Assembly: GCF_028751195.1 (NCBI RefSeq)
Contig: NZ_CP066784.1
Location: 1,054,001-1,118,000 of the forward strand
Source: Alicyclobacillus sp. ALC3
GTDB lineage: Bacteria > Bacillota > Bacilli > Alicyclobacillales > Alicyclobacillaceae
Direction of reading: 5' to 3'
DNA length: 64,000 nt
Shown: piece by piece, positions 59,974 to 64,000 of the stretch
Numbering within the stretch: position 1 is the stretch's first letter
Layout: every line of letters begins with the position of its first letter
Translations under genes and position numbers: made by a program
The notes under the pieces: generated by a model
Database searches by the model: none
Told to the model about the DNA's origin: nothing
The model's input: only the letters and a program-made list of their open reading frames with translations

Positions 59974-61311
59974 TTACGGCTTTTTCACGCGCAGGAAGCC
60001 CTTGTACTTCGTGACGTTGCCGCCCGCATACATCGAGGCGCGGTAGGCAAGCTGACCACTTGAGAACTTGAAGTCGCGAGACTCCATGACCTCGATGGGC
60101 GAGAACACCGGCAGTTCATACACGGATGGCGAACCGTATGCCATCGTGTACGTGCCGGACGGGGTGTTTGCGCTAGACAATGCCGGCGCACCCGAGTTGA
60201 TAACGAAGTTCACGCTGTACGAGCGATCGGAACTGATGGTGCCCGTCTGACCGTTCAGCGTGATGTTGTAGAGTTTCTGGCCCGTCGTCGCACGCACAGC
60301 TGCGAATGCCGCGAGGTCTGCCTTGTTAAGAATCAGCCACTGGCCGCCTTCAACCGCTTCGTCGCCGCCATACGTCATGACCAAAGTGTCGAGCGTGTTC
60401 TCGTCGATGGCCGTGATCGTGGTGATGTCGCAATCGGCGGTCGGCATGACGTTCGCCGGAGCGCTGAAGATACCCGTTAACTGGTTCGTGCCACCCGCGC
60501 CGAGAAGAATCTGCGCGCCAAGTTGTTTCTTGATGGAGGTGATCATCTGCTGCGCGACATAGTTCTGGTAATCGACGTTCGGCAGTTTCAGCATCTCATC
60601 GGTGATTTCGGTATAGCTAGCGAGTTTCGCCATGCCAATAGACACATACCCGAACTGCGGGTCGGACTCGGTGTAGACCGCGCCTTCAGCCGTATACTGC
60701 GCCTCGCCGGACTGGATTTCAAAGCCCTGCGTGTACCCGACGCCGCCTTGGAGAGGAATCACGTTGACGAGGTCCACCAAGCCGGAGACCTGTTTGAACC
60801 AGGGCTGCAGGATGTTGCTGTACTTCTGCTCGGTGACAACAGACTGGCTGGCAATCGTCACCGCGCGTTGTTCCATCGACGGGAACAAACCACGCAGTTC
60901 TTGCGGCAAGAAAATGACAGGCTTCTTCGCCTTCAAGTCAGCGCCGCGTTGTTCGGCTTTCTCGAACTCTTCCTTCTCGATGTTGCGCTGGTTGATACCT
61001 AGACCATAGGTTGCTGCGGCGACGTTGCTGAGTGGCCCCTGTGGCGTCTGCTGGCCTGTCGGTGCGCTTGCGCCGAGTGCCGAACGAACAATCGGGTCAT
61101 TCGCTGGGTTCGGATTCGGTGCCGGCGTCGGGTCGTCCGGTAGGCTGTCAGCGATACTACGAAGTTCGGTAATCTCGGCATTCAGGGTCTGCAGTTCGGT
61201 GTTGATGGACCGCAGTTCCTCGACGTTGTTGCTACCTTCGACTTTGCCTAACAGTTCTTGCTTGCGTGCTTCTTTCTTCGCGATCAGTTCAAGCAGTGCT
61301 TTCTTGTTCAA
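59974..61311 (-). CDS. Major capsid protein, HK97 fold
   Basis: A 445-residue protein. The N-terminal delta domain (1-60) is a coiled coil (LLELIAKKEARKQELLGKVE) that acts as scaffold and is removed by the protease next door. A linker rich in Pro/Asn spans about 65-100. The HK97 shell domain follows: ILQPWFKQVSGLVDLVNVIP, AKLASYTEITDEMLKLPNVD, LGAQILLGAGGTNQLTGI and a C-terminal YRASMYAGGNVTKYKGFLRV. A terminator follows. Confidence 0.95.
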   Translation of the reverse strand: MNKKALLELIAKKEARKQELLGKVEGSNNVEELRSINTELQTLNAEITELRSIADSLPDDPTPAPNPNPANDPIVRSALGASAPTGQQTPQGPLSNVAAATYGLGINQRNIEKEEFEKAEQRGADLKAKKPVIFLPQELRGLFPSMEQRAVTIASQSVVTEQKYSNILQPWFKQVSGLVDLVNVIPLQGGVGYTQGFEIQSGEAQYTAEGAVYTESDPQFGYVSIGMAKLASYTEITDEMLKLPNVDYQNYVAQQMITSIKKQLGAQILLGAGGTNQLTGIFSAPANVMPTADCDITTITAIDENTLDTLVMTYGGDEAVEGGQWLILNKADLAAFAAVRATTGQKLYNITLNGQTGTISSDRSYSVNFVINSGAPALSSANTPSGTYTMAYGSPSVYELPVFSPIEVMESRDFKFSSGQLAYRASMYAGGNVTKYKGFLRVKKP

Positions 61312-61316
61312 TCAAC

Positions 61317-62381
61317 TCAACTCCCCGCTAGAATTTGTGCTTTCAAACGCAGAACTTCCGCCTCGCGTTTTTCGCTCTCCAGCGCGGACTGATTGCTCTC
61401 CAGCAATGCACGAACGCTCTCCAGCGTGTGCGCGTCCCGAGATGCGGCTTGTATGTCAGTCCCGTCATAAGCCGGGAACGTGACAGCAGAAATCTCAAAC
61501 ACCTTGCCGATTTTCCTGATAGTTCTCAGTGGCAGGCCAGTATCAAGACCCGTCCATTCGTCCTCAGCAACCATGAACCCATAGGACATCTTGTCGATGT
61601 CACCGCGTTGAACAGCCGAATAGAGCGCTCGCGCCTTGTCGTAGTTCTCGACGTCGAGCGTGGCGTCAAACGCAAGTCCCTGGTTGTCAGTGGATAATGT
61701 CATCGTCGAATTGCCATTGTTGCGGCGACTTCGAGCGAGAGGAATGTCGTTCGTGTCGTGATTGACGAAGAACGGCACGTCGGTGAGGTCAGCCCCATCG
61801 AATGCACCAGGCGCGATGATTTCTTCGAACCAGCCTCCGATGTTGGCGCGCTGTCCGTAGACAGCCGCATGTCCTTGAATCCTGCCACCCGGGTCATCGG
61901 TGACATTCGGGTCTCCGGCACGCAGGTCGGTCACAAGGGCGGTCCGCCAAGTGGCGCTTTTCTTGTTCTTCTGCCACGGCGCCACAATGCCTTCGTCTTT
62001 AAACTCCTTCGCCATCTTGTTGTAGTACTGCTCGATGGCTTGTTTGACATGCTTGACGTCCTCGTCCGGAATTTTGACGCCGCCACGGCTTCCTTGAATC
62101 GCCGCAGCGTCACCGAACACGCCTTTTGGCACTGCCATGACCTTGCCGTCGATGACATCACAGAACGGCAGCTTATAGTCGCCCTGGCGGTCGGGAACAC
62201 CGTCCTTGTCCGGGTCCGGCGCGTCAGAGTCGAACCAGAAATGAGTGCTGGCATATTTCAGATAGTCAATTTTGCCATCTTCGCCGGTCGCCCACTCGAC
62301 AATGCGTTTGTTGGCTTCCGATGCGCTCCACTTGGTGTCGCGCGGAGCCAGCGGCCAAGTCAATTTCGCGGCCACACCCAT
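61317..62381 (-). CDS. HK97-type prohead protease with N-terminal extension
   Basis: A 354-residue protein. Residues about 150-310 form the S78 protease: GRIQGHAAVYGQRANIGGWF, EIIAPGAFDGADLTDVPFFV, NHDTNDIPLARS with catalytic His, and MSYGFMVAEDEW with catalytic Ser. The first 145 residues (WSASEANKRIVEWATGEDGK, GVKIPDEDVKHVKQAIEQYY) are an extension seen in some phages, function unknown. The last 40 residues are a coiled coil that may join the scaffold. Confidence 0.92.
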   Translation of the reverse strand: MGVAAKLTWPLAPRDTKWSASEANKRIVEWATGEDGKIDYLKYASTHFWFDSDAPDPDKDGVPDRQGDYKLPFCDVIDGKVMAVPKGVFGDAAAIQGSRGGVKIPDEDVKHVKQAIEQYYNKMAKEFKDEGIVAPWQKNKKSATWRTALVTDLRAGDPNVTDDPGGRIQGHAAVYGQRANIGGWFEEIIAPGAFDGADLTDVPFFVNHDTNDIPLARSRRNNGNSTMTLSTDNQGLAFDATLDVENYDKARALYSAVQRGDIDKMSYGFMVAEDEWTGLDTGLPLRTIRKIGKVFEISAVTFPAYDGTDIQAASRDAHTLESVRALLESNQSALESEKREAEVLRLKAQILAGS

Positions 62382-63623
62382 CTATGATCCACTCTCCTCT
62401 GCTTGCAGTTGTTTTTGCACCTGTGCCTTGCCAAGTTGATATTTTGTGATGACGGTCCGGTCGATATAGTTCAGCGACTGTGTGACGCGGTCACCATCCG
62501 GTATGGGTGGATAGCCGAGAATCGCGAGCTTCTGATTGTCTGTCAGCAATCCTTGGTCGCCAGCTGTCGAGATGAGCTGAATCTTCGCGGCCGTGGACAG
62601 GTACTGCAGCCCTTGCTGATAAAACGAGATGCGGTTGCCGTGCGAAATCTCCATTGGACTCAGCAAAACGCGGGTGAAGTTTCGCGTCAGGCTCATCACG
62701 AGCGGCTGAATCGTGTTACTGTAGAACGCCTCGAACTGAGCGTCCGTGTAGTTGCCCTCAAGGATTGGCAGGGGCACCCCGTAGTAGTTCAGAATGCGCT
62801 GCTGGACGGCTTGCAGCACGTTCGGGTCGACGATTTGCGGGCTCTTTTGAACGGGCGTCACGGTGCCTTTCAGGTCTGTCGCCATGACCGCCGACTTACC
62901 TTCTCGTAGCGCCTTCTCAAACCGATTGCGTTCTTCTTTCTGCGCTTCGTCATTGAGCATTGTGTTGAGTTGCAAGATGAATTGAATCGCCAGACCGGCT
63001 TGCACCGCGTGCTCAATGCCTTCCACGATGACGTCATCCGTCTTGAGCGTGGTCAGAATCGCCTCGTTGAACGGCTGTCCATTCAGGTCCCCGCCCATGA
63101 CCTCGTTGATGCTGAATTTCTTGCGCAGGTGGATGATGTTTGAATAAGGGATGACGAACTGTTCGCCAGACCGGAACGTAAACCGGATGAACATGACACC
63201 AGCTGCGTCTTGCATCCACTCGACCATCGTCGGATTCAGCGGATAGAGCCCGGTGACGTTGCCCTGGTCGTCGCGGGTCGGATAGATGTAGGCGTTGTAG
63301 TTGAGATAGAGTAGCCACGTCACCTTTTCGAGAAACGCGCCGGTGTCCATCAAGTCGTTGGGTCCAAACTGCAAGAGAGCGTTCAATGGACTGTTCACGA
63401 CCGTCCAAGACTTGTCCGACTCGCGAATGTGCTTCGGTTCGAGCTTGCTGATTTCTGTCGCAATCCTGTCGATACACATCTGAACCAAATCCGAATGGTA
63501 GATGTCGCGTCCGAACATGCGGAAAATCGGAACCATGCCATTGAGAACGTCCACATAGCTCAAGGGGTGTTGCTGGGCTCTGTCCTTCGCGAACATGCTT
63601 TTGACTGTGCTAATCCAACCCAA
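62382..63623 (-). CDS. Portal protein, HK97 type
   Basis: A 413-residue protein forming the dodecameric DNA gate. Features are YHSDLVQMCIDRIATEISKL near the N terminus, NSPLNALLQFGPNDLMDTGA, a stem with FILQLNTMLNDEAQKEERNR, and GVPLPILEGNYTDAQFEAFY. TTG at 63623 follows GGGGGTGG. Its stop overlaps the protease start region. Confidence 0.94.
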   Translation of the reverse strand: MGWISTVKSMFAKDRAQQHPLSYVDVLNGMVPIFRMFGRDIYHSDLVQMCIDRIATEISKLEPKHIRESDKSWTVVNSPLNALLQFGPNDLMDTGAFLEKVTWLLYLNYNAYIYPTRDDQGNVTGLYPLNPTMVEWMQDAAGVMFIRFTFRSGEQFVIPYSNIIHLRKKFSINEVMGGDLNGQPFNEAILTTLKTDDVIVEGIEHAVQAGLAIQFILQLNTMLNDEAQKEERNRFEKALREGKSAVMATDLKGTVTPVQKSPQIVDPNVLQAVQQRILNYYGVPLPILEGNYTDAQFEAFYSNTIQPLVMSLTRNFTRVLLSPMEISHGNRISFYQQGLQYLSTAAKIQLISTAGDQGLLTDNQKLAILGYPPIPDGDRVTQSLNYIDRTVITKYQLGKAQVQKQLQAEESGS

Positions 63624-63636
63624 TGTGCCACCCCCT

Positions 63637-64000
63637 TCACTTGAGCAATGTCATATAGTCGCTACGGAATCGGGTATAAGCCGCGTAGGCGATAATCTTC
63701 GCGACCGCCCCGTCAATCCGTTTGTCAGGCTTTATCTTCACCGGCATGATGAAATCGTTGGAGTCGAGTTTGAAACCGACGTTGCCGAGACACCACATGT
63801 CGATTTCGTTGGCGTTGTAGTTGACCAACCCCGACCGCAGGTCTTGACCGAGCAATTTCATCGGACTGGACATGTGATGGCGTTCCTGCGGAATGCGCTC
63901 GAGGTCAAAGCCGAAGTCTTCCATGTCCTTCGCCCAATACTTCGCAAGCGCATTGTCGTAGCCGACTTTGAACGGCCGGATGTTGTATTGCTTGAACAGG
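63637..64000 (-). CDS. Terminase large subunit, C-terminal part (cut by window edge)
   Basis: The frame is open to the window edge. It includes RPFKVGYDNALAKYWAKDME, FDLERIPQERHHMSSPMKLL, IDMWCLGNVGFKLDSNDFIM and KPDKRIDGAVAKIIAYAAYT, typical of the RNase H-like nuclease domain of terminases of this head type. The nuclease cuts concatemeric DNA during packaging. Followed by portal, as expected. At least 120 residues are visible; the ATPase domain lies outside. Confidence 0.9.
   Translation of the reverse strand, partial: LFKQYNIRPFKVGYDNALAKYWAKDMEDFGFDLERIPQERHHMSSPMKLLGQDLRSGLVNYNANEIDMWCLGNVGFKLDSNDFIMPVKIKPDKRIDGAVAKIIAYAAYTRFRSDYMTLLK

Larger units (their letters stand above)
36295..64000. 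mobile_element. Second element / prophage, right end beyond the window
   Basis: Starts where the sigK frame breaks for the second time and contains phage-type genes: DUF932, lysis remnants, then a contiguous siphovirus late region on the minus strand (44.7 kb to the edge). Bacterial cargo (gerB, gerC, deleted gerA, a GGDEF-EAL protein) lies near its left end. No integrase is seen in the window, so one would have to lie to the right. The left boundary is inferred from sigK, not from a sequenced junction. Confidence 0.65.

Noticed and set aside
1-64000. tRNA, rRNA genes or CRISPR arrays
   Set aside because: No cloverleaf-like sequence, rRNA segment or regularly spaced repeat series was found on reading through.
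36367-64000. Integrase of the second element inside the window
   Set aside because: No tyrosine or serine recombinase motif was found among the frames of this region; it must lie to the right or be absent.

Overview
The window looks like a chromosome segment from an endospore-forming member of the Bacillota. The evidence is sigK, three-gene GerA-type germination operons, an alpha/beta-type SASP, a SpoIVCA-type recombinase, Shine-Dalgarno-rich starts with frequent TTG/GTG, and intrinsic terminators. Gene content and moderate GC suggest an Alicyclobacillaceae-like bacterium; that placement is inference.

Region 1 (about 1-12.5 kb) is ordinary, more GC-rich chromosome: an amino-acid permease, pyrD, fabI, sodA, a LapA-domain protein, a Ser/Thr-rich membrane-anchored protein, iadA, a 2-hydroxyacid dehydrogenase, rnz, a glycosidase-like protein and an SGNH hydrolase. 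It ends in the 5' part of sigK (pro-sigma-K), which stops matching the family at its conserved N-E-I-L residues near 12.9 kb.

Region 2 (about 12.9-36.2 kb) is a 23.3-kb insertion in sigK. Its right end carries a SpoIVCA-like large serine recombinase, and the next piece of sigK resumes in frame at 36.2 kb. This is a skin-type intervening element. Its cargo is not phage-like: an epimerase, a PEP-mutase/isocitrate-lyase family enzyme with a divergent MocR regulator, two ABC-transporter operons with clear operators (TetR and GntR), an MFS pump with a divergent TetR, a flippase, a nitric oxide synthase oxygenase, a complete GerA-type operon, a SASP and several small proteins. Remnants of a second recombinase and a second MocR suggest the element grew by accretion.

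Region 3 begins only about 28 codons further on. At about 36.3 kb the sigK reading frame is broken again, and the sigma region 4 half is not found in the window. From there to the right edge lies a second element. It has a DUF932 protein, a damaged gerA fused to gerC plus gerB, small membrane proteins, a GGDEF-EAL protein and remnants of lysis genes. These are followed by a complete siphovirus-type late region read leftward: terminase, portal, protease, capsid, connectors, tail tube, frameshifted tail chaperones, tape measure, Dit, tail fibre and lysis genes. It is cut by the window edge inside terminase.

The main message is a sigK gene apparently split into three pieces by two adjacent elements. 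A functional sigma-K would need two site-specific excisions in the mother cell. Genes on the elements would stay in the forespore chromosome, where SASP and Ger proteins are made.
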